Assembly: GCA_018822065.1 (NCBI GenBank) | Contig: JAHJKV010000324.1 | Span: forward strand, 1 to 10,364 | Direction of reading: 5' to 3' | DNA from: Pseudomonadota bacterium | GTDB lineage: Bacteria; Desulfobacterota; Desulfovibrionia; Desulfovibrionales; Desulfovibrionaceae | Length of the DNA stretch: 10,364 nucleotides | Shown: one piece after another, positions 1-6,598 of the stretch | Layout of the letters: each line of letters begins with the position of its first letter | How positions within the stretch are numbered: position 1 is the stretch's first letter | The notes under the pieces: model-generated | Told to the model about the DNA's origin: nothing | Seen by the model: the letters and a program-made list of their open reading frames with translations, nothing else | Database searches by the model: none | Made by a program: the position numbers and the translations under genes

Positions 1-1052
1 AGGTTGACCTGGAGCAGTTGAAACATCTGCTGAAGACTGAAGGCGATGCCCGACTTGAATTTGAGCCAGGCCAGGATCAGGTAGGCGATCATGGCCACGT
101 AGACTTGACTCAGGACGGCGTTTTCCGAGGTGCCGACGAAGGATTTGAGGCGCAGGTTCTGCTTGATAAGCCGGAAGAAGGTCTCGATCTGCCAGCGCTC
201 CTTGTAGATGTCGGCAATGGTCTTGGGGGAGAGGGCGAAATGGTTGGTCAGGAACTCGTAGAATTTTCCGTTTTCCGGGTCTCGGTAGCCGATGCGGCGA
301 AGTCGAAGCTCCTTGCCCCGGGAGGTGACGCTGATCTCGTGGTCCGAGGTCACTCCCGTGCCCTTTTTGACGGAACGTCGCTTGAGTACCTTGTATACGG
401 CGTTTGTCTTGAGCCTGGTAACGAAGAACAAACCGGAAGCTGCCAGTGTCCGGAACCAGGAGTAGTTGACGTAGGCCTTGTCGAAGACCGCGATGGAGCC
501 CTTGGGGAGTTTGAGCATCTTGGCCATCTTGGAATCATGCAGCCGGGCTTTGGTGACTCGCACGAAGGCAGGCAGATAGCCGTCGTGGTCGAGAACCACG
601 TGGAGTTTCACCCCGCCCCGCTTGGCGCGAAAGTCGGCCCAGGGGAAGGTGGACAGGCAGAGCTTGACGACCGAGGAGTCGAAGCTGAAGAGCTTGGCCT
701 TGAACCGGAACTTGTGCCCGGTGGCGATGGACGAGCAACGCTGGTAGAGCTTGCCGAAGAGCGCCTGAAAGAATTCGGCAGGACGCTTGGCGTTGGCATC
801 GGCAAAGGTCGAGCGGGCCACGCCCCGCAAGCCCAAATGATACAGCCTTCCGATGTTGGCACCCAAGCTTCGAATGCCGTCGCGCATGCTCCGGCGACCA
901 GCCAGGTGGATGAAAAGCAAACAGACAAATTGATTCCACCGGGAGAAAACCCGGGAGCGCCTGCCAGTGCTGTGTTCCTGGGCCAAGGCCTCGAATTCCG
1001 CCCTGGGAATCAGGGATAGCACTTGATGAAGGATCGTGTTAGCATGAGCCAT
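1..1052 (-). CDS. IS4-family DDE transposase, 3' end beyond the window
   Basis: This frame is open for 350 codons from ATG 1052 to the left edge with no stop, so only the extreme C-terminus is missing. The start has an AAGGAG site (1067-1062) 9 nt upstream. The catalytic residues are visible: D125 in FSFDSS, D191 in AVFDKAY and E290. E290 lies in a textbook IS4 YREK signature, Y283-x2-R286-x3-E290-x6-K297. The N-terminal roughly 75 residues look like the small basic domain often found before this type of DDE domain (DUF4372-like, from memory). It would cut and paste the element. No frameshift or internal stop is seen, so the enzyme may be active if the missing end is intact. Confidence 0.93.
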   Translation of the reverse strand, partial: MAHANTILHQVLSLIPRAEFEALAQEHSTGRRSRVFSRWNQFVCLLFIHLAGRRSMRDGIRSLGANIGRLYHLGLRGVARSTFADANAKRPAEFFQALFGKLYQRCSSIATGHKFRFKAKLFSFDSSVVKLCLSTFPWADFRAKRGGVKLHVVLDHDGYLPAFVRVTKARLHDSKMAKMLKLPKGSIAVFDKAYVNYSWFRTLAASGLFFVTRLKTNAVYKVLKRRSVKKGTGVTSDHEISVTSRGKELRLRRIGYRDPENGKFYEFLTNHFALSPKTIADIYKERWQIETFFRLIKQNLRLKSFVGTSENAVLSQVYVAMIAYLILAWLKFKSGIAFSLQQMFQLLQVN

Positions 1053-1124
1053 GTCCAATATCTCCTTTGGTTGCAGTGGTTTGGTCGCTGTCTGCATACC
1101 ACAAATAGGGGAGATTTTGGACAT
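1051..1124 (-). promoter_or_regulatory. inverted repeat able to sequester the transposase ribosome binding site
   Basis: Positions 1110-1124 and 1051-1065 are inverted repeats matching at 14 of 15 positions. In a minus-strand transcript entering from outside, the 1124-1110 segment would pair with the segment holding GGAG (1065-1062) and the first two bases of the AUG, leaving a 44-nt loop. Several IS elements, such as IS10 and IS50, use this kind of fold to block translation from read-through transcripts. A transcript starting inside the loop would escape. The repeat is seen directly; the function is inferred. Confidence 0.55.
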
Positions 1125-1230
1125 TTTCTTTTCCGAAGGGCTGTCAAACATGTCCACTGAACGGCCTTTGCCTGGGAAGCCAACACTCATGCGAAAATCT
1201 ACGGATACCAACGGTTCTTAACCGGACACG

Positions 1231-1246
1231 AATGATTTGAATCATT
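1231..1246. promoter_or_regulatory. 7-bp inverted repeat upstream of the lipoprotein gene (possible operator)
   Basis: AATGATT-TG-AATCATT is a perfect 7-bp inverted repeat with a 2-nt centre. It ends 21 nt before ATG 1268. A second small palindrome, CGGTT-CTT-AACCG, lies just upstream at 1212-1224. Symmetry and position fit a dimeric regulator site, but no regulator can be named and chance is possible in AT-rich DNA. Confidence 0.3.
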
Positions 1247-1267
1247 ACTCAAGACAAAGGTAATAAG

Positions 1268-2035
1268 ATGAAAAAAATGAAGATTTTCGTACTGTTTGTA
1301 ATGGTGGTGATTCTTGCTTCAGGATGTGCCAGTCGAGACTACATCAAGAAGACGGTGCAAGAGGATCCGAAGCTTATGATGGAAATTCTTCATGAGAATC
1401 GGTTTGCCCTGCTCGATCTCATTCAGGCCACTGTCGAGGAAGAACAGGCCCTGGAGAAGATGAATGCTCAAAAAACCTTCCTTGAAGCACCACTCACGCC
1501 TGTGATCCAGGATGGACGTCTTATTGAAGGCGATGTAAACGCGCCCATCACCATCGTGGAATACTCTGATTTTCTCTGTCCGTACTGCGTGCGCGGCCAC
1601 AAGACCATGAACGCACTATTGGCCAAGTATCCAGGGAAGATTCGTGTTGTGTACAAGCACAATCCGCTCAAGAACGGCTCCCTGGGACTGTCTGTCCTTT
1701 ATGAAGCTGCCGTCATGACTTATCCTGACAAGGCCGCCAAGCTCAAGGATCTCCTGTTTGACCGCCAAAAGGAAGTGTATGACGTGCACGGACAGGGGGC
1801 AGTGGTTGGAGAGATCATCAAGGCTGCAGGACTTGATCTGGCAGAGATGCAAAAAGCCGTTGGAAATAAAGTTGTTATGGAGCGAGTCAAGGCGGACATG
1901 GACGAACTGGCCTCATTTGAACTGCAAGGCACTCCCATGTATGTCGTCGCGGGTGTACCGGTTCGCGGTGCAGTGCCCTTAGAGGATTTTGAGGATACCA
2001 TCGCTCTGGTGGAACAGGCGCGCGCAAAAAAATGA
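1268..2035 (+). CDS. DsbA-family thioredoxin-fold lipoprotein
   Basis: This 255-residue protein begins with a lipoprotein signal: a lysine-rich start, a hydrophobic run, then lipobox L-A-S-G-C with the lipidated cysteine at C20. A linker and helical stretch (about 25-75) precede a DsbA/DsbG-like thioredoxin domain. The active site C104-P-Y-C107 follows VEYSDFL, and the cis-proline loop G-T-P223-M-Y lies near the C-terminus. These features support a periplasmic, membrane-anchored thiol-disulfide oxidoreductase of the DsbA_4/Thioredoxin_4 type. Whether it oxidises, reduces or isomerises substrates cannot be told; CPYC differs from the E. coli DsbA CPHC. AAGG at 1257-1260 is a modest ribosome site for ATG 1268; ATG 1277 is an alternative start. 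It is monocistronic, just downstream of the insertion element, and ends at a strong hairpin. Confidence 0.9.
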   Translation: MKKMKIFVLFVMVVILASGCASRDYIKKTVQEDPKLMMEILHENRFALLDLIQATVEEEQALEKMNAQKTFLEAPLTPVIQDGRLIEGDVNAPITIVEYSDFLCPYCVRGHKTMNALLAKYPGKIRVVYKHNPLKNGSLGLSVLYEAAVMTYPDKAAKLKDLLFDRQKEVYDVHGQGAVVGEIIKAAGLDLAEMQKAVGNKVVMERVKADMDELASFELQGTPMYVVAGVPVRGAVPLEDFEDTIALVEQARAKK

Positions 2036-2059
2036 TCGACTGAAAACAGGAAATATCCA

Positions 2060-2097
2060 TAACAAAGGCCGCTCCGTTACCGGGGCGGCCTTTGTTA
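2060..2097. terminator. strong hairpin between convergent genes (bidirectional terminator)
   Basis: A perfect 13-bp stem, 2060-2072 with 2085-2097, can extend inward through TCCG/CGGG to a 4-nt loop. It sits 24 nt after the lipoprotein stop and 23 nt after the azoreductase stop on the other strand. There is no long T-run on either side, but the stem ends in A/T pairs, giving CTTTGTTA on both strands. A shared terminator is the best reading. Confidence 0.75.
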
Positions 2098-2120
2098 GAA
2101 TTAATAATAATGGCAGGGAG

Positions 2121-2744
2121 CTAGAAATCGACAGCAATGCGTTCGGCCAGGGCAATGGCCTGTTCCTTTGCCTGGGGGCCCCCATCCATGAGCATGCCTC
2201 GGGAGAAGACCTCCTGGACCTTAGTGATGCCGACGAAGGAAAACCAGGTGCGCAGGTAGGAAGACTGGAAGTTCCAGGTTTCCAAGGGATTGCCTTCGTC
2301 CGGGAAGACACCGCCGCTGGAATAAGCAACAAAGGCCTTCTTATCACCGAGCATCCCGAAGTAACCATTCTCGTTTATGCCAAAGGTGTAGGTGGGTTGG
2401 GTGACAATATCGATGTAATGCTTGAGCCGGTAGGGAAGGCCTAAGTTCCACATGGGCACGGCAAAGACATAGGCGTCCACGCTCTTGAAGTCTTCAATAA
2501 TGGCCTCCACGGCTGACCAGGCTTCAAGCTCTGCCGGGGTATATTCGCGGCCATGCATGATGTTGTACTTGCCCTTGATGGTCAGGCCGTCGAAGGAGGG
2601 GAGGTTCATGGTAAAGATATCCCTTTCATCGACGCGGAGTTCTGGGTCCTTTGACTGCAAGGCGGAGATGAAAGCCCGGGCTATCTGTCGTGAATGGGAC
2701 CGCTCCGTACGGGGTGATCCCTTGATGTACATGATTGTGTTCAT
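2121..2744 (-). CDS. azoR: FMN-dependent NADH:azoreductase / quinone reductase
   Basis: This 207-residue flavodoxin-fold protein is the usual size for the AzoR/Flavodoxin_2 family. The N-terminal G9-S-P-R-T-E-R-S-H-S loop binds the FMN phosphate in relatives. P97-M-W-N100 followed by LPYRLKHYID matches the FMN-ring-binding PMYNF segment of E. coli AzoR, and Y141-S-S-G-G is the third flavin loop. It is expected to be a cytoplasmic homodimer that reduces quinones, azo compounds or nitroaromatics with two electrons from NAD(P)H; the natural substrate is not known. AAGGAG lies 7 nt before ATG 2744. It is transcribed alone, with a terminator for the preceding minus-strand gene upstream and a shared hairpin downstream. 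Confidence 0.92.
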   Translation of the reverse strand: MNTIMYIKGSPRTERSHSRQIARAFISALQSKDPELRVDERDIFTMNLPSFDGLTIKGKYNIMHGREYTPAELEAWSAVEAIIEDFKSVDAYVFAVPMWNLGLPYRLKHYIDIVTQPTYTFGINENGYFGMLGDKKAFVAYSSGGVFPDEGNPLETWNFQSSYLRTWFSFVGITKVQEVFSRGMLMDGGPQAKEQAIALAERIAVDF

Positions 2745-2766
2745 GGTGAGCTCCTTGTTTTATGCA

Positions 2767-2772
2767 AGTATA
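2767..2772 (-). promoter_or_regulatory. candidate -10 element of azoR
   Basis: TATACT on the minus strand (2772-2767) lies 22 nt before the azoR start codon and matches five of six bases of the sigma-70 -10 box. No good -35 hexamer is seen at 16-18 nt spacing, where an A-rich tract lies instead, so an activator or an UP-like contribution may be needed. This would give a very short leader. Confidence 0.35.
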
Positions 2773-2835
2773 ACATTTTTTTTTGTTTTGAGAAGTACAG
2801 TGTTAATTATTTCGTTTTTTGAGGGATAAATGAAT

Positions 2836-2862
2836 AAAAAAAGGCCGCCATATGGCGGCCTT
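2836..2862 (-). terminator. Rho-independent terminator of the acidic orphan gene
   Basis: The stem GGCCGCCATATGGCGGCC (2843-2860) extends by A/T pairs to 2841-2862. On the minus strand it is followed at once by a T-tract (2842-2836). It lies about 20 nt after the stop of the 88-codon gene. It insulates azoR from that gene. Confidence 0.88.
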
Positions 2863-2881
2863 GAGCGTTTTTTTGTCAATA

Positions 2882-3148
2882 TCAGACGTACTTGTTAACG
2901 ATCGATCCGGCACCATCGAAGAATTGAGCCAGAATATTAGTGTCCGAGTGCTTTTCAGCACCAGCTTCGGCATAGTCCATGATGGAGGGGTCAGTGGTTT
3001 GAAACTTATGGTCCTGAACCTCCTGTATGGAGTCTGTTTGGACCGACAAGTCGTCGAATTTGGCGACACCGGCAATGTCCGTGTCAAAGCCGTGGAAAGC
3101 ATTCCGCGTGTCGGATATTGCCATGCTGTCAACAGGATCGAATGCCAT
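2882..3148 (-). CDS. small, very acidic protein of unknown function
   Basis: This is an 88-residue frame starting at ATG 3148 with an excellent AAGGAGG (3164-3158) 9 nt upstream. That ribosome site and the canonical terminator after its stop make it a convincing gene. I do not recognise the product. It has 13 Asp and 3 Glu against 4 Lys and 1 Arg, no Cys, no signal peptide and no membrane segment. The C-terminal half (DYAEAGAEKHSDTNILAQFF...) could form an amphipathic helix. It stands alone, divergent from cheD-HDOD with about 165 nt between starts. A longer frame in another register (2803-3210) overlaps it but has no comparable start signal. No function can be assigned. Confidence 0.8.
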   Translation of the reverse strand: MAFDPVDSMAISDTRNAFHGFDTDIAGVAKFDDLSVQTDSIQEVQDHKFQTTDPSIMDYAEAGAEKHSDTNILAQFFDGAGSIVNKYV

Positions 3149-3181
3149 GGTGCGTTTCCTCCTTGCCAGTTCTCTGTACTT

Positions 3182-3210
3182 ACTTTATTCCATGTTCCGC
3201 ACAGATGCAA
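3182..3210 (-). promoter_or_regulatory. candidate promoter of the acidic orphan gene
   Basis: On the minus strand TTGCAT (3210-3205) and TAAAGT (3187-3182) are separated by exactly 17 nt. Each matches the sigma-70 boxes at four of six positions. The -10 box ends 17 nt before the AAGGAGG site. Spacing and position are right but both hexamers are weak. Confidence 0.3.
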
Positions 3211-3312
3211 GTTTTCAGCTATGGTGGTTCTGTCACGATTTTTCTTTCATCATCCTTGCGCATATTGTACAGTTAATCATTCATACTCATTTATCAAATC
3301 GGGCCGGACTGC

Positions 3313-3789
3313 ATGAGCCAGATCGTTGTCAATATTTCTGACATGAAATTTTCCAAAAGAACCGAGGATGTGCTTGTGACATTCTCTCTTGGTTCCTGTC
3401 TGGGCGTTACAGCCTATGATCAGGTGGCCGGAGTTGGCGGTCTGCTCCACGCCTTGCTTCCCACAGCCTCAGTCTCGCCTGAAAAAGCCAAGACCAATCC
3501 CTACATGTTTGTGACGACAGGTGTGGCCAATATGGTCAAGACACTGTTTCGCCTAGGCGCCAAGCGTGAAAATCTTGTTTTCAAGGTGGCCGGTGGCGCA
3601 GACATGCGCGGCGACACTCTGTTTCAAACCGGTTCCAGAAATATTGAGGCGCTGCTCAACCTTCTGGAAAAAAATAGAATATTTGTTGCAGGTCAGGATG
3701 TCGGCGGTTCTATTCCCAGAACCATGTTCCTGCATATGGATACGGGCAGGGTAGTGGTACGAACCTTTGGCAAGGACAAAGAACTATGA
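3313..3789 (+). CDS. cheD: chemoreceptor glutamine deamidase CheD
   Basis: The 158-residue length is normal for CheD, which deamidates glutamines in methyl-accepting chemotaxis receptors and, in many bacteria, binds CheC or CheY-P. The catalytic set known from Thermotoga CheD is present with the same spacing: T23, C29 in F-S-L-G-S-C-L-G, and H46 in L-L-H-A-L-L-P. The downstream F-K-V-A-G-G-A-D-M segment is also typical. No strong Shine-Dalgarno sequence precedes ATG 3313 (only GGG about 10 nt upstream), so expression may be low. The stop overlaps the start of the HDOD gene by 4 nt, so the two are translationally coupled. No cheA, cheW, cheY or receptor gene is nearby; cheD here is separate from a main chemotaxis cluster. 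Confidence 0.95.
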   Translation: MSQIVVNISDMKFSKRTEDVLVTFSLGSCLGVTAYDQVAGVGGLLHALLPTASVSPEKAKTNPYMFVTTGVANMVKTLFRLGAKRENLVFKVAGGADMRGDTLFQTGSRNIEALLNLLEKNRIFVAGQDVGGSIPRTMFLHMDTGRVVVRTFGKDKEL

Positions 3790-4631
3790 GCCAACGTGAT
3801 GCCATACTCAAGGCCGTTCATAAGGTTGAGAAGATGCCCATTTCCATTCAGCGGGCCATCGCACTCCTGAATGATCCTGATGCTGATCTGGTGGAACTTG
3901 CCCAGGTTCTGGAACACGATCCAGGATTGACCTCCAATATTCTGCGTATGGCCAATTCATCCTATTTCGGCGGTGTGCGTTCCATCACTTCGGTCCGAGA
4001 GGCCGTAGTGCGCATGGGCGCGCAGCACGTGTTCAAGCTGGTCATGGCTTCCGGCGTAGCTGCCCACACATCCCAAAAAGTGATTGGTTATGGGCTTGAG
4101 CCAGGAGCACTGCTGGAGCATTCTATTACCGTGGCCCTGGCTGCAGAGGAACTTGGACGCCAGCTCTCCCTCAAGACCCCAGACCACACCTTCACCGCAG
4201 GTTTGCTTTCAGACATAGGCAAGGTCGTGCTTGGCACATTCCTCGAAGTAGATGTGCAGCCCATCCTGAAACTTGTCAGAGAGGAGGGCATCAGCTTCGA
4301 GAAGGCCGAAAAGGCGGTGCTGGGGATCAGCCATGACGAAGTCGCAGCTGCCCTGCTGGAGTTCTGGGGTTTGCCACAGCCCATCATAAACGTTGTTCGA
4401 TACCGCCTCGACCCGGATGCCTTTGAGGGGGTTGATCTGGCTTTAGATCTTGTACATGTCGCCGATATTCTTGCCAAGAATACTGGTGTCGGTCTCGGAC
4501 GCGACGGGATGTTCTACGAGCCCTCAACCGCTGTGGCCGACCGCCTCAAGGTAACGACACGTATTTTGGACACGGTCTTGGTGGAGATCATGGAGCATGT
4601 TGCGGAGTTGAAGACTCTTTTTATTTCCTAA
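3786..4631 (+). CDS. HDOD-domain signalling protein
   Basis: This 281-residue protein is a single HDOD domain (about 12-210) with a C-terminal helical extension. Family marks include DPGLTSNILRMANSSYF (45-61), E111-H-S in place of the W-x-H-S seen in many members, and S142-D-I-G-K where true HD phosphohydrolases have H-D-x-G-K. ISHDEVAAALLEFWGLP (181-197) follows. Loss of the metal-binding HD pair is usual for HDOD proteins, which are thought to act as non-catalytic partners in signalling. The start ATG 3786 overlaps the cheD stop (ATGA), with AAGGA about 10 nt upstream inside cheD. Coupling to cheD suggests a role in chemotaxis or motility, but that is inferred from context. Confidence 0.93.
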   Translation: MSQRDAILKAVHKVEKMPISIQRAIALLNDPDADLVELAQVLEHDPGLTSNILRMANSSYFGGVRSITSVREAVVRMGAQHVFKLVMASGVAAHTSQKVIGYGLEPGALLEHSITVALAAEELGRQLSLKTPDHTFTAGLLSDIGKVVLGTFLEVDVQPILKLVREEGISFEKAEKAVLGISHDEVAAALLEFWGLPQPIINVVRYRLDPDAFEGVDLALDLVHVADILAKNTGVGLGRDGMFYEPSTAVADRLKVTTRILDTVLVEIMEHVAELKTLFIS

Positions 4632-4747
4632 TTGTTGTTGCCTTTCAATCTCTTTTAATAATCACATTTCGTGCTATACATCTGTTTCTCACCTTGTCCT
4701 TCGTTTTTATCCGTATCTTCGGGCGTATTTGACTTTCTCCACAAATA

Positions 4748-4770
4748 AAGCGGGCATTTAATGCCCGCTT
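4748..4770. terminator. terminator between HDOD and rubredoxin genes
   Basis: AAGCGGGCAT (4748-4757) pairs perfectly with ATGCCCGCTT (4761-4770) across a 3-nt loop. On the minus strand the stem is followed by TTTATTTG, so it best serves rubredoxin, 43 nt beyond that stop. It can also end the cheD-HDOD transcript, although the plus strand lacks a T-run. A smaller inverted repeat, TCTAGA-5 nt-TCTAGA (4776-4792), lies beside it. Positions 4632-4747 hold nothing else I can identify. Confidence 0.75.
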
Positions 4771-4813
4771 CGTTGTCTAGATTTTATCTAGAAAAATACT
4801 AACATTTAGAAAA

Positions 4814-4969
4814 TCAAACTTTTTCAAAGTATTCTTTTTCAGCTCCACACAAGGGGCAGACCCAGCTTTCGGGAACATTCTCCCAGGCAGTCTGGGGGAC
4901 AACACCGTTATCCGGATCACCAGCTTCAGGATCATACACATAGCCACACGGGCACTCCCATTTATCCAT
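4814..4969 (-). CDS. rubredoxin with a CxCG first knuckle
   Basis: The 51-residue product MDKWECPCGYVYDPEAGDPD... is a small cytoplasmic electron carrier with one iron held by four cysteines. The second knuckle is the normal C38-P-L-C41-G, and GYVYDPEAGDPDNG and the aromatic W29/W36 positions match the family. The first knuckle is C6-P-C8-G, one residue shorter than the usual C-x-x-C-G, a clear departure. AGGAGG lies 6 nt before ATG 4969. In anaerobes rubredoxins pass electrons to oxygen- and peroxide-detoxifying enzymes such as rubredoxin:oxygen oxidoreductase and rubrerythrin; none is encoded here. It is monocistronic, with its own terminator downstream. Confidence 0.93.
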   Translation of the reverse strand: MDKWECPCGYVYDPEAGDPDNGVVPQTAWENVPESWVCPLCGAEKEYFEKV

Positions 4970-4990
4970 GAAATCCTCCTGTTGAAAGTT

Positions 4991-5041
4991 ATTATATAAG
5001 AATAATTCCTAATAAAATACGTATTATTTATGATCAGTCAA
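4991..5041 (-). promoter_or_regulatory. rubredoxin promoter region
   Basis: The minus strand carries a perfect TATAAT (4996-4991), 21 nt before the start codon but without a clear -35 box. Further upstream, TTGACT (5041-5036) stands 18 nt from TTTTAT (5017-5012). Between them is a perfect AATACGTATT palindrome (5016-5025) in AT-rich DNA that could bind a regulator; PerR- or Fur-type control would suit a rubredoxin but the sequence does not prove it. Confidence 0.35.
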
Positions 5042-5069
5042 GTATTGTAGAGTGACATACTGAATACAA

Positions 5070-6059
5070 TCAAGAAAAAAGAATTGAAATGGCCTTCGTT
5101 TTAAGGTTCATGCCCAGGGCTGCCATCAAGAGAATGCGTGATTTGGGGCCGCCCAATCGTCCACTCAGAATAACACCCTTGCGTGAAAGAGCGGCTGCGC
5201 CACCTTCGTAGGCATAGATAGGCCAGACTCCTCCTTCGATGCAGCGACTGGCCAACACCACGGGAATATTGGTCGAGAGAGGGCGCTCCAAGCTTGGCAC
5301 CAAACCGGGAGGCACGTTTCCAGCGCCAAAACCTTCGATGACCAAACCTTTGGCGCCGTTATCCAATGAAAAGTCCACAAGAGAACCGTTCATGCCGGTA
5401 TAGCAAGAAATGAGCGGAACTGCAGGTTCAATGCGCGTAACGGGCAGGGGACGTCTGGACTTGAAGCCAGCAGGATGAGTCAAGACCACATCCTCGCCAG
5501 CGACATAGCCCAGTATGCCGGCCTCGCTGGACTCGAAGGCGTCGATATTGAGCGAATTGACCTTGATGACATCCCGTGCAGCAAAGAGACGGTCGTTCAT
5601 GAGCAAGACAACGCCCATGTCCGGTGGCAAAGGAAGCAGGATGGTTTTCAGAGAATTCAAAAGATTGCGGAGCCCGTCATAACCCGACTCCGAGTAATAT
5701 CGCATGGAGCCGGTCAGGATGACGGGTTTGTTCGATGTCAGGACCAGGTCCAGCATGAAGGCGGTTTCAACGATGACATCCGTTCCATGCAGGATCACGG
5801 CTCCGAGCATCTCATCCCTGGCCAGGAGAGCGTCCACCTCCAGGGCCAGGGCAAACATATCCTGTGGCGTCATGTGGCCAGAGGGTTTGTCCGACCAGTG
5901 GACGGGCTGCAGGGTGACGCCTGGATGTCTGGTTTCTATTTCAGCGAGGATTCGAGAGAAATTACCACCTGGCACCACGCCACCGGAAGAGGTGTCGGCA
6001 TTCATGCCGATGGTGCCTCCTGTGAAAAAAACTGCAATCTTTCCTTGTAGCTGAGGCAT
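5070..6059 (-). CDS. L-asparaginase (type I-like, cytoplasmic)
   Basis: This 329-residue protein hydrolyses L-asparagine to aspartate and ammonia. The first catalytic region is T13-G-G-T16-I-G, with T16 the expected nucleophile. The second is H91-G-T93-D94, the conserved Thr-Asp pair, followed by V-I-V-E-T-A rather than the common T-x-E-E-T-A. S60 in D-K-P-S lies where the substrate-binding serine occurs. Length and lack of a signal peptide fit a cytoplasmic enzyme. I chose ATG 6059, which has AAGGAG 6 nt upstream. An in-frame ATG at 6140 would add 27 residues that do not resemble the family and has no good ribosome site. The gene is divergent from the PilZ gene, and no terminator is obvious after its stop; the rubredoxin gene starts 100 nt downstream on the same strand with its own promoter-like sequence. 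Confidence 0.92.
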   Translation of the reverse strand: MPQLQGKIAVFFTGGTIGMNADTSSGGVVPGGNFSRILAEIETRHPGVTLQPVHWSDKPSGHMTPQDMFALALEVDALLARDEMLGAVILHGTDVIVETAFMLDLVLTSNKPVILTGSMRYYSESGYDGLRNLLNSLKTILLPLPPDMGVVLLMNDRLFAARDVIKVNSLNIDAFESSEAGILGYVAGEDVVLTHPAGFKSRRPLPVTRIEPAVPLISCYTGMNGSLVDFSLDNGAKGLVIEGFGAGNVPPGLVPSLERPLSTNIPVVLASRCIEGGVWPIYAYEGGAAALSRKGVILSGRLGGPKSRILLMAALGMNLKTKAISILFS

Positions 6060-6199
6060 AGCTGCTCCTTGTCTTGAACCGGACATGTTTTGGTTGGAAA
6101 GTGATCTGCATGATTCTTGAGGGCAAGCATATCTTTTCACTTTCGCCAGGGTCTGTTAGGGAGTAAGTTGGAACCTAATGTTCAGCCCGGAGAAATATA

Positions 6200-6478
6200 A
6201 TGCCTGAATCCAATGAAAACAAGCGTCAAGCCCAGCGAATCAGCGAGAAGAAAAAAGTCGAATTTTTTGTCGATGCGGACATCGTCAAGGCAGAATCCAT
6301 GGATACATCTGAAACAGGCATTCGTATTGTTACCACAAAGCCCATCCAGATAAGTATGCGAATCTATCAGAATGAATCCACCTGGATAGACTATCAGGCG
6401 AACCTCTGCTGGGCGGGCAAGTCCGAATCTGAAAACATGGCCTATGGACTTGAGTTTGTTGAGGAACCGGACTGGTAG
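6200..6478 (+). CDS. single-domain PilZ protein (c-di-GMP receptor)
   Basis: The 92-residue product is one PilZ domain. Both parts of the ligand motif are present: R9-x-x-x-R13 near the N-terminus, then D35-T-S-E-T-G40 ([D/N]-x-S-x-x-G) 21 residues later, with Y-G-L-E-F near the end closing the barrel. It is therefore likely to bind cyclic di-GMP and act by contacting a partner, as no output domain is attached. GGAG at about 6190-6193 serves ATG 6200. The 140-nt divergent spacer towards the asparaginase gene shows no convincing promoter. Small inverted repeats follow the stop (GACCG 6478-6482 with CGGTC 6495-6499), but no T-run does. Confidence 0.9.
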   Translation: MPESNENKRQAQRISEKKKVEFFVDADIVKAESMDTSETGIRIVTTKPIQISMRIYQNESTWIDYQANLCWAGKSESENMAYGLEFVEEPDW

Positions 6479-6598
6479 ACCGACCTGATCGCTCCGGTCA
6501 AATGAACTGATCTCCAGTCGGCCTGGTGCTCCTCCAGCCGCAGCATATTTTCAGAATGCCTTTCCTTGCGAATTTTTTCAAAATTTGGTTATGACAAA

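Larger units (their letters stand above)
1..1124 (-). mobile_element. IS4-family insertion sequence, partial (runs off left edge)
   Basis: The element carries one DDE transposase gene on the minus strand and continues beyond position 1, so its far terminal repeat and target duplication are not visible. The outer limit on the right is uncertain. I place it at least at 1124, because the repeat at 1110-1124 pairs with the transposase start region, but the true tip may lie anywhere up to about 1200. The next gene on the right starts at 1268, so the insertion is in the intergenic space upstream of the DsbA-like lipoprotein gene. Family assignment rests on the transposase motif; the boundary is inferred. 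Confidence 0.8.

Noticed and set aside
18..1019. Long plus-strand open frame of 333 codons antisense to the transposase
   Set aside because: It mirrors the transposase codons. The minus-strand frame has the YREK and DDE residues and a proper ribosome site.
2803..3210. 135-codon minus-strand frame overlapping the acidic orphan gene
   Set aside because: It lacks a ribosome site at its start and runs through the terminator. The 88-codon frame in another register has ideal signals.
5475..6050. 191-codon plus-strand frame within the asparaginase gene
   Set aside because: Antisense shadow; the minus strand carries clear catalytic motifs of asparaginase.
6060..6140. 27-residue N-terminal extension of asparaginase
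   Set aside because: No ribosome site and no family similarity. ATG 6059 has AAGGAG and begins just before the conserved first strand.
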